Counted from the first letter of the stretch, positions 1 to 7,794 are shown. The stretch: DNA of 38,208 nucleotides from a bacterium (GCA_002919195.1 PKEU01000197.1:1-38208), one strand, 5' to 3'. The notes: generated by a model not told the origin, from the sequence alone. Numbers and translations are program-made.

Positions 1-160
1 TCTGGCCGCCGCCGACGCGGATAAACCGGATCTGGGACGAGTCGGCAGACGCTTTTTCCAGCGCGGCGACAAGGCCCAACTCCGCTGCGACCGGCGACTC
101 GATCGCGGGGGGCAAGAGATCTTGAAGGAATGTTTTGATCGTGGAGCTTTTGACATTCAT
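1..160 (-). CDS. Unrecognised protein, N-terminal 53 residues (runs off left edge)
   Basis: An open frame on the minus strand starts at the ATG whose first base is position 160 and stays open to the window edge. An in-frame TGA lies three codons upstream, so 160 is the first possible ATG. The peptide is amphipathic and ends in an IRFIRVGGGQ stretch. That stretch loosely resembles the glycine-rich loop of FGGY sugar kinases, but there it would sit near the C-terminus, not after 50 residues, so I do not assign a family. Third codon positions are GC-rich as in the neighbours. No good Shine-Dalgarno is visible. It is divergent from the GntR regulator at 527, so it may belong to the same sugar-acid regulon. 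The opposite frame is also open here but gives an arginine-rich, shadow-like peptide. Confidence 0.5.
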   Translation of the reverse strand, partial: MNVKSSTIKTFLQDLLPPAIESPVAAELGLVAALEKASADSSQIRFIRVGGGQ

Positions 161-526
161 GCTGTTTCAGGGAAATTCGACAGGGGGCCTCGATTTCCCT
201 GGGGCGCAGCGTGAGCGCACGGCGTGGAGCGCACGGGCGGTAGAAAAACCCGCGCCTCCAACAGCGCGCCCGATCGGAACCGTGTTTGTACGCTCCCAGA
301 TGCTCCAAGTTGGCCTTGGCGCCAGCTTGACAGGAAGGCGGTGAAGGGATACGATTTTTCCGTAGTCTGTAATTATTGATAATCGGTAATCGGTCGCGGC
401 GCGTCGCCGCGGCGTGTTTGCCACGTCGCGGCGTTACTGGACAATCGATTTTGTGAATCGATTTTATTAATGACACTGCGCGACGTCACTTGAGCTCACT
501 TTGGAACGTTTCGGGAGGGCATCCCC
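161..526. other. Divergent intergenic region with operator-like repeats
   Basis: This 366-base gap separates the left-edge gene from the GntR regulator. I see no convincing gene in it. The 3' third is AT-rich and carries two copies of AATCGATTTT, at 443-452 and 456-465, so the units repeat every 13 bases. An earlier run near 380-393 repeats TAATCGG twice. Such repeats upstream of an FCD-type GntR gene are plausible binding sites for that regulator (inference). No clean -35/-10 pair could be fixed. Confidence 0.4.
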
Positions 527-1189
527 GTGGCCATTCGTCATCGACTTTTGCGGGATCAGATCGTCGACTCCTTGCGGCGCTCGATCTTGACGGGCCAACT
601 GGAGCCCGGCGAAAGACTCGTCGAGCTGGAGCTGGCCCGTCGCTTTGAGACCAGCCAGGGGCCGGTGCGGGAGGCGCTGCAGCGCCTCGCAACCGAGGGG
701 CTCGTGGTCCTCAAGCGGCACAGCGGCACGTATGTGGCGCCCCTCAACCACCACGAGCTGCGCGCCATCTGCGAAGTGCGAAAGACCGTGGAGTGCGTGG
801 GCGCCGCCGCGTCGGCTCGCGAGATGGACGAGGAGCAGCTCCAGCACCTCGACCGCACGCTGGCCGAGATGTACGCAGCGGCCGGCAAGGGCGACCGCTC
901 GAGCCTCATCGCCCTCGACATGAGCTTTCACCGGTTTATCTGCGAAGGCTCGCGGCTTCCGACGCTGATCCGGGTATGGGACATCCTCGCCAACCAGATC
1001 GAACGATTTTTGCACATCGATCACCCCAAGCACTTTCCCGACCAGATGGAGATCGCCCGCTCGCACGAGCCCATCGTCCGAGCGCTGAAAGCGCGCGATG
1101 CTGAAGCCGCGTCTTTAGCGGTAAGAGAGCATATCGATTTGATCTGGAGGCGCATCGAAAGCGTGGGAGACAACGTTGCGGATCACTGA
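527..1189 (+). CDS. GntR-family transcriptional regulator, FCD (FadR) subfamily
   Basis: A 220-residue DNA-binding repressor or activator. Residues about 5-70 form the winged helix of GntR proteins (GQLEPGERLVE, then GPVREALQRLATEGLV and the wing HSGTYVAP). Residues about 75-215 are an all-helical FCD ligand domain, with the metal or effector ligands expected of the family: the Asp and His of LDMSFHRFI, the His of SHEPIV and the His of REHIDL. The start is GTG at 527, preceded by GGGAGGG at 513-519. The 3' end overlaps the dehydratase gene by 14 bases, so the two are translationally coupled and the regulator most likely controls that sugar-acid operon. FCD regulators usually respond to organic or sugar acids. 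The specific ligand is unknown. Confidence 0.9.
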   Translation: MAIRHRLLRDQIVDSLRRSILTGQLEPGERLVELELARRFETSQGPVREALQRLATEGLVVLKRHSGTYVAPLNHHELRAICEVRKTVECVGAAASAREMDEEQLQHLDRTLAEMYAAAGKGDRSSLIALDMSFHRFICEGSRLPTLIRVWDILANQIERFLHIDHPKHFPDQMEIARSHEPIVRALKARDAEAASLAVREHIDLIWRRIESVGDNVADH

Positions 1190-2345
1190 AGTGAAAAGTT
1201 ACATCGTCTATGCCGAGTGGCGCAACTGGATCTTTGTCAAGGTCGAGACCGACCAGGGGATCCACGGGGTGGGCGAGGCGACCCTGGAAGGCAAAGAGCA
1301 CGCCGTCACCGGGGCGATCCGCGACCTTAGCTATTACCTTGAGGGGAAGGACCCACGCGAGATCGAACTCCACCTGCGCAATATGTACCGGGACCCCTTT
1401 TGGCGGGGCGGCGTCGTGCTCAACACCGCGATCAGCGCCATCGAGATCGCGCTCTGGGACATCCTCGGAAAACACCTGGGGCAGCCGGTTTACCGCCTCC
1501 TGGGCGGCAAGCTCCGCGATCGGGTGCGCGCCTATGCCAACGGGTGGTACTTTGGCGCCTCAGAGCCCGGCGAGTACGCCGAGTTGGCCCGAGAGGTGGT
1601 GGCCCGGGGGTATACGGCGCTCAAGTGGGATCCGTTCCGCCGTTCGGACCTGGAAGTGAGCCGGGAGGATCTGGAGTTTGCGGTCGAATGCATCCGCAAA
1701 GTGAGGGAGGCGGTGGGTCCCCGGGTCGATTTGCTGATCGAAGGGCACGGCCGGTTTTCCCCGGCCAGCGCGCTGAAAATCGCCCGGGCGATGGAGCCCT
1801 ACGACATATTTTGGTTTGAAGAGCCCGTCCCGCCTGAAAACCTCCAAGCCCTCACGAAAGTGGCCGGCGGGACGCCGATTTCCATCGCCACGGGAGAAAG
1901 GCTCTATACCAAACACGATTACCGCCGCCTCCTCCCCCTGCAGGCGGCCGCCTACATCCAACCCGACGTGATCCATGCCGGCGGGATCTTGGAACTGAAA
2001 AAGATCGCCGCTATGGCGGAGGCGTGGTACGTGCAGGTCGCGCCCCACAACCCCAACGGGCCCGTGGCCATGGCGGCCAGCCTTCAGGCCGCGGCGTGCA
2101 CGCCCAACATCGTCTTGATGGAGTATTTGATGGCCGATCCCCCGTGGCGGAAACAGGTGGTGACCTTTGATCCGGACATCGACGCCGAGGGGTACTTGCG
2201 GATTCCTGATCGGCCGGGCCTGGGCGTCGATCTCGTCGAGGAGGAGCTCGTTAAACATCCCTATCAGCCCAAAGCGCTCAACTTCTTTTCGGAGGAGTCG
2301 GTCCTCGAGCGGCCCATCGTGCCCCGGCAGGGGCAGGGGGCCTGA
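1176..2345 (+). CDS. Mandelate racemase/muconate lactonizing enzyme family sugar-acid dehydratase (galactonate dehydratase-like)
   Basis: A 389-residue enolase-superfamily enzyme, full length for the family. The capping domain spans about 1-120 and a TIM barrel about 125-370. Metal ligands seen at the ends of barrel strands are E189 (IEGHGRF), E215 (FWFEEP) and E241 (TGER). H191 and H291 (VAPHNPNGP) sit where galactonate-dehydratase-type enzymes place their acid/base histidines. The first ligand is Glu rather than the Asp of E. coli DgoD. The family removes water from aldonic acids to give 2-keto-3-deoxy acids, and the exact substrate cannot be read from sequence. The start is TTG at 1176, inside the end of the regulator gene and preceded by GGGAGA. 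The SDR gene follows after 55 bases, consistent with an oxidise/dehydrate sugar-acid route. Confidence 0.85.
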   Translation: MRITEVKSYIVYAEWRNWIFVKVETDQGIHGVGEATLEGKEHAVTGAIRDLSYYLEGKDPREIELHLRNMYRDPFWRGGVVLNTAISAIEIALWDILGKHLGQPVYRLLGGKLRDRVRAYANGWYFGASEPGEYAELAREVVARGYTALKWDPFRRSDLEVSREDLEFAVECIRKVREAVGPRVDLLIEGHGRFSPASALKIARAMEPYDIFWFEEPVPPENLQALTKVAGGTPISIATGERLYTKHDYRRLLPLQAAAYIQPDVIHAGGILELKKIAAMAEAWYVQVAPHNPNGPVAMAASLQAAACTPNIVLMEYLMADPPWRKQVVTFDPDIDAEGYLRIPDRPGLGVDLVEEELVKHPYQPKALNFFSEESVLERPIVPRQGQGA

Positions 2346-2400
2346 TCCAAGGAGGCGTCGTTTTCACGGAGGCGCAACGATTTTTGCGGGAGGTGGGCTC

Positions 2401-3183
2401 ATGCGGCTCAAGGATCAGGTGGCCATCGTCACGGGGGCGGGATCGGGCGGAATCGGGCGGGCGGTCTGCGAGCGGTTTGCCGAAGAAGGAGCCTGGGTCG
2501 CGGCCTTTGACATCAGCGAAGACGGAGCCCGCACGACCGCGGACCGGATCGCCGCTCAAGGCGGCCGGGCGATCGGCTTGGCCGTCGACGTGCGGGACGA
2601 GGCGGCCGTCAAAGGGGCCGTCGAGGAAGTGGCGCAGGCCTTTGGCGGTGTCGACATCATGGTCCACTGCGCAGGCGTCATGCACAACGTCTCCACCGAA
2701 GAGGAGAGCGTTGAGGGATGGGACCGGATCCTCGACACCAACCTCAAGGGCGCCTTTTTGATCTCCAAGCACGTCTTGCCGCACATGCGCCGGCGGGGCC
2801 GGGGAGCGATCGTGCACATCGGTTCGGTCACCGGGATCATGGGCTACACGCACCTGGCTGCCTACTGCGCCTCCAAGGGCGGGCTCCACGCGCTCACCCG
2901 GGCTATGGCCATCGAGTACGCCCCTTTAGGCATCCGGGTCAACGCCGTCGCTCCGGGGACGGTGGACACCCCCATCCTGGCCGGGTTTTTAGCGGGGACC
3001 CAAGACCCTCAAAAGGCCCGGGCTTCCTTTGAAAGGATCCATCCCCTGGGACGGATCGCCACGCCGCGGGATATTGCCAACGTGGCGCTCTTTCTTGCCT
3101 CCGACGAGTCCGCCTTTGTCACCGGGCACGTCCTTGTCGCCGATGGCGGCTTCACCGTCCACGGGGTCCAGCCGAGAGAGTAA
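2401..3183 (+). CDS. Short-chain dehydrogenase/reductase (SDR), sugar or sugar-acid type
   Basis: A 260-residue classical SDR. The Rossmann cofactor loop TGAGSGGIG lies at 11-19 and has one extra glycine compared with the usual TGxxxGIG. N114 (NLKGAF), S142, Y155 and K159 (YCASK) complete the catalytic tetrad, and the C-terminus ends in the usual VADGGFT. D37 after the second strand suggests NAD rather than NADP preference (inference). I start at ATG 2401 because GGGAGGTGG at 2388-2396 sits directly upstream. The frame stays open further upstream but only across the dehydratase gene. It follows the dehydratase in the same direction, so it probably oxidises a sugar or acid intermediate of the same pathway. 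Homologues annotated as gluconate dehydrogenase or 3-oxoacyl reductase look alike at this level. Confidence 0.87.
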   Translation: MRLKDQVAIVTGAGSGGIGRAVCERFAEEGAWVAAFDISEDGARTTADRIAAQGGRAIGLAVDVRDEAAVKGAVEEVAQAFGGVDIMVHCAGVMHNVSTEEESVEGWDRILDTNLKGAFLISKHVLPHMRRRGRGAIVHIGSVTGIMGYTHLAAYCASKGGLHALTRAMAIEYAPLGIRVNAVAPGTVDTPILAGFLAGTQDPQKARASFERIHPLGRIATPRDIANVALFLASDESAFVTGHVLVADGGFTVHGVQPRE

Positions 3184-3213
3184 AGCCGCGAAACAATCCG
3201 CTCCGGGATCCCG

Positions 3214-3237
3214 GGGGCCGAGCTTGGCCCCGTGTTT
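3214..3237 (+). terminator. Probable weak terminator after the sugar-acid operon
   Basis: A GGGGCC/GGCCCC six-pair stem with a GAGCTT loop is followed by GTGTTTCT. It lies 31 bases past the SDR stop codon. The stem is short and the T-run imperfect, so termination may be partial. Confidence 0.45.
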
Positions 3238-3366
3238 CTCACGCAAAAGAGAGTTCATCAAGTTGTTACAGGCCGGTCATGGGCTTGTCATATGTTCCGG
3301 GCATCATGGGAGTTGCCGGTACAGCGATGCGAAAGCAACACTCTCGGATGCAAAGGAGCGTGTCAT

Positions 3367-4014
3367 ATGAAGCGAAGAGCCCGATGGTGGATCACCCTTT
3401 TGGTGGTGGGCGGGATCGTCGCGGGCGTGTTGGCCCCGGGCCTTGCCCAGGAGCCAGCGGACCTGAGGCGGCTGGCGATGGAAAACTACGCCGCCCAAGT
3501 GATCGGCGACCTCAACCTCACGCCGCAGCAGAAGCTTGAGCTGAAAGAGATCATTGACCGTTATCAAGGCGTGGTCGAAGAGAGGCGCGCCGAGCTGGCT
3601 CGGCTTTTGACGGAGCGCCGGGACGCGCTGCTTGCGGGCGATCAGGAGAAGCGGAACGAGGTGGAGGAGGCGCTGCGGCAGCTGGCCCAGCAAGATCCGT
3701 GGGAGGGCGACGAAAAAGCCCAAGCGTTTTTCTCCGGGTTGACCGAGCGGCAAAAACAAGTGCTGGGCCGGATTTTGCCGGACATTGAAACCCGTCGGGC
3801 GAAACAGATGCGATCTCGTGCCGAGTCGCGGATGGCGCCCCACGCGGGTATGAGGTTTGAGGAGAGCAGGATGCCCGCCTGGCGTGGACCGGTCCCAAGT
3901 TGGAGAGAATCTGGGCCTTTCCGCCGGACCTTTGTGACGTCCCAGCGCATCATTGACGCGTACGGAGGCCGCACGGAGCTTCTCGATATCTTCTCTAAAC
4001 TGCTTGAGCAATAA
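3367..4014 (+). CDS. Spy/LTxxQ-like periplasmic protein
   Basis: A 215-residue exported protein with a classical signal peptide (basic start, hydrophobic core at about 8-24, cleavage near GLAQ at 25-28). The mature part is helical and highly charged, with LTPQQ at 51-55 and a second LTERQ at 125-129, the hallmark of the Spy/CpxP/ZraP group. Members of that group are small envelope-stress chaperones or metal sensors. The residues after about 145 are rich in Arg, Met and Pro and are not part of the core fold. The start ATG is preceded by AAAGGAG at 3352-3358. It stands alone, between a weak terminator upstream and a strong one downstream. A periplasmic protein of this type suits a two-membrane cell. 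Envelope-stress function is inference from the family. Confidence 0.7.
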   Translation: MKRRARWWITLLVVGGIVAGVLAPGLAQEPADLRRLAMENYAAQVIGDLNLTPQQKLELKEIIDRYQGVVEERRAELARLLTERRDALLAGDQEKRNEVEEALRQLAQQDPWEGDEKAQAFFSGLTERQKQVLGRILPDIETRRAKQMRSRAESRMAPHAGMRFEESRMPAWRGPVPSWRESGPFRRTFVTSQRIIDAYGGRTELLDIFSKLLEQ

Positions 4015-4051
4015 TCACACCTCGCGAGAAACCACGTGGATCTCTCACCCA

Positions 4052-4101
4052 GCGCGAAGAGCTTGCCGCTAAGATGGGTGGCAAGCTCTTCGCGCGTTTT
4101 T
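4052..4101 (+). terminator. Strong rho-independent terminator
   Basis: Arms 4052-4067 and 4080-4095 form a perfect 16-pair stem with a 12-base loop, followed by GTTTTTG. It ends transcription of the Spy-like gene. Its inner 11 bases (AAGAGCTTGCC and complement) recur in the terminator at 24956. Confidence 0.9.
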
Positions 4102-4138
4102 GTGTTCAGAAGAGGAGGAATCGGCCGAATCAGTGAAA

Positions 4139-4290
4139 ACATAGTATGTATTGTCGCGCGGAATTGGAGGTGAGCTCTTGGCAAGAGAAGGCGTTCGCCT
4201 GGATAAGTGTGTCTGGATGAAATCCTTTTAACACCATCATCCGTTGTAGTGATGTCGTGTTGAGAGAAAACGCGCAGAAACATAATATGT
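4139..4290. promoter_or_regulatory. Pair of ACATANTATGT palindromes (candidate operator)
   Basis: Two copies of an 11-base palindrome lie at 4139-4149 and 4280-4290, 141 bases apart. In the second the symmetry extends to seven bases per arm (AAACATA-A-TATGTTT). They precede the sialidase/NanA-like cluster that carries its own GntR regulator at 7033, which is the obvious candidate to bind them. I could not assign a promoter with confidence. Confidence 0.4.
4178..4231 (+). CDS. Possible 17-codon leader peptide
   Basis: GGAGGTGA at 4166-4173 is one of the best ribosome sites in the window and lies five bases before a TTG codon. Seventeen sense codons follow before TAA. The peptide MAREGVRLDKCVWMKSF loosely recalls the RLDKWLW start of S4-domain RNA-binding proteins, so it may be either a leader peptide or a gene relic. 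The ORF overlaps two palindromes (4175-4187 and 4189-4200), so translation would affect their folding. Without conservation data this is only a candidate. Confidence 0.25.
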   Translation: MAREGVRLDKCVWMKSF

Positions 4291-4386
4291 TTTTACATCC
4301 TGTGGATGTCGTTGGCCCGGGCACGGCTGATTGTTGGTCGAAAGGACGGTGATGGTCCCCGTGACAGGCCGGGTCTTGGATGCGGA

Positions 4387-4497
4387 GGAGAAGGGAGCAG
4401 CCCGACGGCGTATTCTTGCCCGGCTCATCCAAGCATGGGCGGTCGCGGCGGGAGCTCCCTTCTTCCTTTCGGGGTGGTGGCGGGCGAGCCGGGCAAG
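4387..4497 (+). promoter_or_regulatory. Interleaved inverted repeats, possible pseudoknot RNA in the sialidase leader
   Basis: Arm a (4387-4398) pairs with a' (4454-4465) by 12 pairs including one G-U. Arm b (4415-4426) pairs perfectly over 12 bases with b' (4486-4497). The order a-b-a'-b' is that of a pseudoknot or of two alternative stems. A third possible helix pairs 4375-4382 with 4426-4433. The sialidase ribosome site begins about 30 bases after b'. Confidence 0.4.
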
Positions 4498-4540
4498 CGT
4501 GGACGACCAGAAACTCGATGTTGAAAGAGGAGCGACTGCC

Positions 4541-5539
4541 ATGACCTTTGAGCAGACTGACGTCTTTGTGAGCGGAACGGGTGGATATCACACATACCGG
4601 ATCCCCGCGGTGGTGGTGACGCCCAGCGGAACGTTGCTCGCTTTTTGCGAGGGAAGAAAATACAGCGCTGCGGATGACGGCGATATCGACCTGCTCTTGA
4701 GACGAAGCTTTGACGGCGGAAAGACGTGGGAGGACGTTCAGCTTCTTTGCGACGCTGGCCCGCACACAGCGGGCAATCCGGCTCCCGTGGTGGACTTAGA
4801 GACAGGCAAGGTTGTCCTCGTATTCTGCGTCAACAACGACTCGGTTTGGGTCACCGAAAGCGGCGACGACGGCGCAACCTGGAGCCCACCGCGTGAGATC
4901 ACATCCCAAGTGAAGCTGCCAGGGTGGACTTGGTATGCGACGGGGCCCTGCCACGGGATCCAGCTTGCGAGCGGGCGGCTCTTGATTCCGTGCGATCACA
5001 CAGGCGCCTCGCACGTGATCTACAGCGACGACCACGGGCAGACGTGGAAGCTCGGCGGATCAGTCGCTGGGGGCACCAACGAATCGGTGGCAGTGGAGAC
5101 GGTGGACGGCCGGGTTTACATCAACTGCCGCAATACCCGGGAGAACGGGCGCACCCACCGGGCGTACGCCTTTAGCTCGGACGGCGGGGAAAGCTTTGGC
5201 GAGACCCGCTGGCACCAAGAACTTATCGAGCCTATCTGCCAAGCCAGCGCGATTCGCTATACCACCGAGGAAAGCCACGGTAAGAACAGGGTGCTCTTTT
5301 CTAACCCAGCAAGCCTGAAGAGGGAGCGGATGACCGTGAGGCTGAGCTACGACGAGTGCCAGTCGTGGACGACCGGCCGGGTCATCCATTTCGGGCCTTC
5401 GGCTTACTCTGACCTGTGTGTTTTTAGCGATGGCACGATAGGCTGCTTTTATGAACGGGGGCAGTACAGCCCCTACGAGCGGCTCACTTTTGCCCGGTTT
5501 ACCCTCGAATGGCTAACCAACGGAGAAGACCGCTTGTGA
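4541..5539 (+). CDS. Exo-alpha-sialidase (neuraminidase), BNR/Asp-box family (GH33-like), cytoplasmic
   Basis: A 332-residue six-bladed propeller enzyme. It shows the N-terminal YRIP motif with R20 and an acidic loop AADDGDID (about 43-50) holding the catalytic Asp. E181 lies in TNESVAVE and Y289 in GPSAYSDL, the expected Glu/Tyr nucleophile pair. Arginines near 197 and 267 could complete the triad. Asp-boxes are SFDGGKTW, SGDDGATW and SDDHGQTW, with weaker SSDGGESF and SYDECQSW. I start at ATG 4541 (AAAGAGGAG at 4524-4532). The frame is open upstream to another ATG at 4352 with its own AAAGGA site, which would add 63 residues. There is no clear signal peptide, unlike most bacterial sialidases, so it probably acts on imported sialosides. 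A solute-binding protein follows 48 bases later and a NanA-like lyase ends the cluster. Confidence 0.85.
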   Translation: MTFEQTDVFVSGTGGYHTYRIPAVVVTPSGTLLAFCEGRKYSAADDGDIDLLLRRSFDGGKTWEDVQLLCDAGPHTAGNPAPVVDLETGKVVLVFCVNNDSVWVTESGDDGATWSPPREITSQVKLPGWTWYATGPCHGIQLASGRLLIPCDHTGASHVIYSDDHGQTWKLGGSVAGGTNESVAVETVDGRVYINCRNTRENGRTHRAYAFSSDGGESFGETRWHQELIEPICQASAIRYTTEESHGKNRVLFSNPASLKRERMTVRLSYDECQSWTTGRVIHFGPSAYSDLCVFSDGTIGCFYERGQYSPYERLTFARFTLEWLTNGEDRL

Positions 5540-5587
5540 AGCCCTTAGAGTTACGCCGCTTATCTTATCCGAGGGGGAAGAGAAAAC

Positions 5588-6916
5588 ATGTTGCAGGTGA
5601 GCTTTGGCAAAGAGAGGCCGCTGTGGGCTGCGCGACCGCCACTTGAAAGGATCGCACTTCTGGTGGCGCTTCTCTTCGTAGGCATTACGAGCAGTGTTCG
5701 CGCGCAATCCGAACCGGTGGAGCTCCGCATTTGGGCGTGGACGCCGGGGACGATCCACGGTGACATCTTTGCCCGCTACATCGAGGAGTTTCACCAAGAA
5801 CATCCCGACATCCGCATCGTCGTCGAACGGGGCTCCAACGAAGGCGCCCTGCTCGTCGCGTTTGCAGGTGGAGTCGCTCCAGATCTCGTCCAAGGAATCG
5901 GGCCTTGGGCCACGGCGTTGGGACCGAGGGGCATTTTGCTCCCGCTCGATGAGTTTATCGACGGGCCAGACGGCGTACCAAGGGAGGCTTTTGTCGACGA
6001 TCTTTGGTCCTTCAGTGTCGTCGACGGCAATACGTATCAGCTGGCCGTCGATAGTAATGAGCGGGCACTCTTCGTCTCAGTGGACGCCGCCGAGATGGCT
6101 GGCATCGACCCGTATGAACCCCCGCGGGATTGGAACGATCTCCTCGACTGGGCGAGGAAGATGACGGTGCGGGCAGGAAATGAAGTGAGCCGCTGGGGTT
6201 TTGACATGCATCAAGAAAACGGCGGCAACCGCTGGCACTGGGTTTGGCTCAACGAGGGCGAGCTCTTTACCCCTGAGAAACAGCGGGCGTGGTTTGATCA
6301 CCCCAACACCGTCGAAGCGCTGCAGTGGGCCTACGACATGGTTAACACCTATCAAGTTTCGCCAGCGCCGGGCGCGGTGCAGGGCGGCCACCGGGGCAAC
6401 TTCATCAGCGGAGTCTACGCGATGATGATCACGTCGTCGTCTTTTGTCCCCGAACTCAAACAGCAAGGCATCCGCTTCGTGACACACCCAGGTCCGCCCG
6501 GTCCGGGGAAGAACGGATACCGGTTTTCGGGTGCTACGTCGAGCACACTGAGCATCGTCAGCTCGACCCAACACCCCAAAGAGGCGTGGACGTTTCTGCG
6601 CTGGCTGGTCTATGAAAAAGGCCTCGAATTTGCAGAGGAGCGAGGCGGTATCCCGTACTTGATTGAAGGCCTGCAGTCGGGTAAGTACCGCGCGCAGCCT
6701 TGGGAGGCCTTTGCCACCTCGATCTTGACCTATCAGCCCCGCAACAACTACATCTATGGGGTCTCGGAAGCCGACTGGCTGCCCGCATTCCAGGCAGCGT
6801 GGGACGCGGTTATCCGGGGAGAAGGGGATGCCCGCGTCATGCTCCAGCAGGCCCAGGAGGCGGTCGACGCCCGGTTGGTCGAGATCGCCCAGCAGATCGG
6901 TCAGGGTTCTTTGTAG
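5588..6916 (+). CDS. ABC transporter sugar solute-binding protein (family 1)
   Basis: A 442-residue periplasmic binding protein. The signal peptide has its hydrophobic core at about 21-34 and an AxA site at VRAQS, with no lipobox cysteine, so the mature protein should be soluble in a periplasm. The mature part begins VELRIWAWTPG and has the family 1 layout: FHQEHPDIRIVVE after the first strand, then a GGVAPDLVQG segment. The start ATG follows GAGGGGGAAG. It sits between the sialidase and a GntR regulator plus NanA-like lyase, so sialic-acid-containing glycans are the likely cargo (inference). No permease or ATPase gene lies nearby, so it must pair with components encoded elsewhere. Confidence 0.87.
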   Translation: MLQVSFGKERPLWAARPPLERIALLVALLFVGITSSVRAQSEPVELRIWAWTPGTIHGDIFARYIEEFHQEHPDIRIVVERGSNEGALLVAFAGGVAPDLVQGIGPWATALGPRGILLPLDEFIDGPDGVPREAFVDDLWSFSVVDGNTYQLAVDSNERALFVSVDAAEMAGIDPYEPPRDWNDLLDWARKMTVRAGNEVSRWGFDMHQENGGNRWHWVWLNEGELFTPEKQRAWFDHPNTVEALQWAYDMVNTYQVSPAPGAVQGGHRGNFISGVYAMMITSSSFVPELKQQGIRFVTHPGPPGPGKNGYRFSGATSSTLSIVSSTQHPKEAWTFLRWLVYEKGLEFAEERGGIPYLIEGLQSGKYRAQPWEAFATSILTYQPRNNYIYGVSEADWLPAFQAAWDAVIRGEGDARVMLQQAQEAVDARLVEIAQQIGQGSL

Positions 6917-7032
6917 GACTGCCTCGGATCAGCGTAGAAGTGGCGCATGACGAAAGGAACGCCGGGCCCAAGAAAGGTGTGGGAAGGCCTGGGCTGTCCC
7001 GGACGGAACGAGTGGGGGTCGTGGCGCGTCTG

Positions 7033-7788
7033 ATGTCCGCGCGGAGCGTTTCGGTGACCCGGAAAGTGCAGCAGCAGATCCTGGATTACATCGTCGAAGC
7101 CGGCTTGCAAGTGGGGGATCGTCTCCCGACCGAACCGGAGCTCTGCGCCAAGTTTGGCGTCAGCCGCACCGCGGCCCGGGAGGCGATGAAATATCTTGAA
7201 GCGCTGGGAGTCGTGAGCATCGAGCGGGGCAGGGGCACGTTTCTACGCGCCTTTGACGTGGGCCAGCTTGTGGGAAATATCCCCACGCAATTGGTCTTCC
7301 AAAAAGGCGACATCCTCGAGGTGGTGCGGGTCCGGCAGACACTGGAGGAGTATTGCCTTGAACAGGCGATCGTCCACGGCGAGGAAGAGGATGTAAAGAG
7401 GCTCGGGGCGATCGTGAAAGCGATGGAGAGGCGGGCTGCGCATGGCGTTTCGATGGAAGCGGAGGACCGTGAGTTTCACCGTCATCTTGCCAACATGGCC
7501 AACGCGCGGCTCGCCTTGATGATCCTCGAGATCTTTTGGGACTTGCGGGGTAAACTTCCCGTCGACAACTCGCCCGAAGCCCTCAAGCGACGCTATCTTT
7601 GCCACTATCGGATTTACCAGGCGGTGAGGATGAGAGATCTTCAACTCGGTCGAGTGTATTTGGGTGAGCATTTCTCGGGCTCCTACGAAGAGCTATTGCC
7701 CTCGCTCGACCCCGCGCGTGGCGCCGCGATCGGTGCCGAGCAAGCGGCAACAAACGACGACGACAGCACGAGCACATGCAAGAGGTGA
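7033..7788 (+). CDS. GntR-family transcriptional regulator, FadR/FCD type
   Basis: A 251-residue regulator. The winged helix spans about 5-72 (GDRLPTEPELCAKFGVSRTAAREAMKYL in two parts, wing ERGRGTFLR). The FCD domain includes EDREFHRHL, CHYRIYQAV and LGEHFSG with the expected Asp/His ligands. The start is uncertain. ATG 7033 gives the usual family length, but GTG at 7021 or 7012 is also in frame and nearer the GGGGG at 7014-7018. Its stop overlaps the ribosome site of the lyase gene, so the two are coupled. By position it should control the sialidase-lyase cluster. Palindromes at 4139 and 4280 are candidate targets. The C-terminal tail after about 225 is low-complexity. Confidence 0.87.
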   Translation: MSARSVSVTRKVQQQILDYIVEAGLQVGDRLPTEPELCAKFGVSRTAAREAMKYLEALGVVSIERGRGTFLRAFDVGQLVGNIPTQLVFQKGDILEVVRVRQTLEEYCLEQAIVHGEEEDVKRLGAIVKAMERRAAHGVSMEAEDREFHRHLANMANARLALMILEIFWDLRGKLPVDNSPEALKRRYLCHYRIYQAVRMRDLQLGRVYLGEHFSGSYEELLPSLDPARGAAIGAEQAATNDDDSTSTCKR

Positions 7789-7794
7789 TTGAGA

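Larger units (their letters stand above)
4102..4540. other. Palindrome-rich leader upstream of the sialidase gene
   Basis: This stretch has an unusual density of inverted repeats. ACATAGTATGT lies at 4139-4149 and ACATAATATGT at 4280-4290, the same palindrome with a different central base. Others are CTCTTGGCAAGAG (4175-4187), AGGCGTTCGCCT (4189-4200) and ACATCC-TGT-GGATGT (4295-4309). From 4387 to 4497 two long inverted repeats interleave. The first group looks like operator DNA and the last like RNA structure. A regulated leader for the sialidase operon is inference. Confidence 0.5.

Noticed and set aside
1-160. Assignment of the left-edge gene as an FGGY sugar kinase
   Set aside because: The GGG-containing motif is suggestive but would be in the wrong part of the protein, and an in-frame stop prevents extension upstream.
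2167-2400. Upstream extension of the SDR gene
   Set aside because: The extension overlaps the dehydratase gene in another frame. The SDR fold begins at ATG 2401 with a strong ribosome site.
6700-7032. Upstream extension of the GntR gene into the solute-binding protein gene
   Set aside because: The extra residues do not match the GntR family and overlap the well-supported solute-binding protein.
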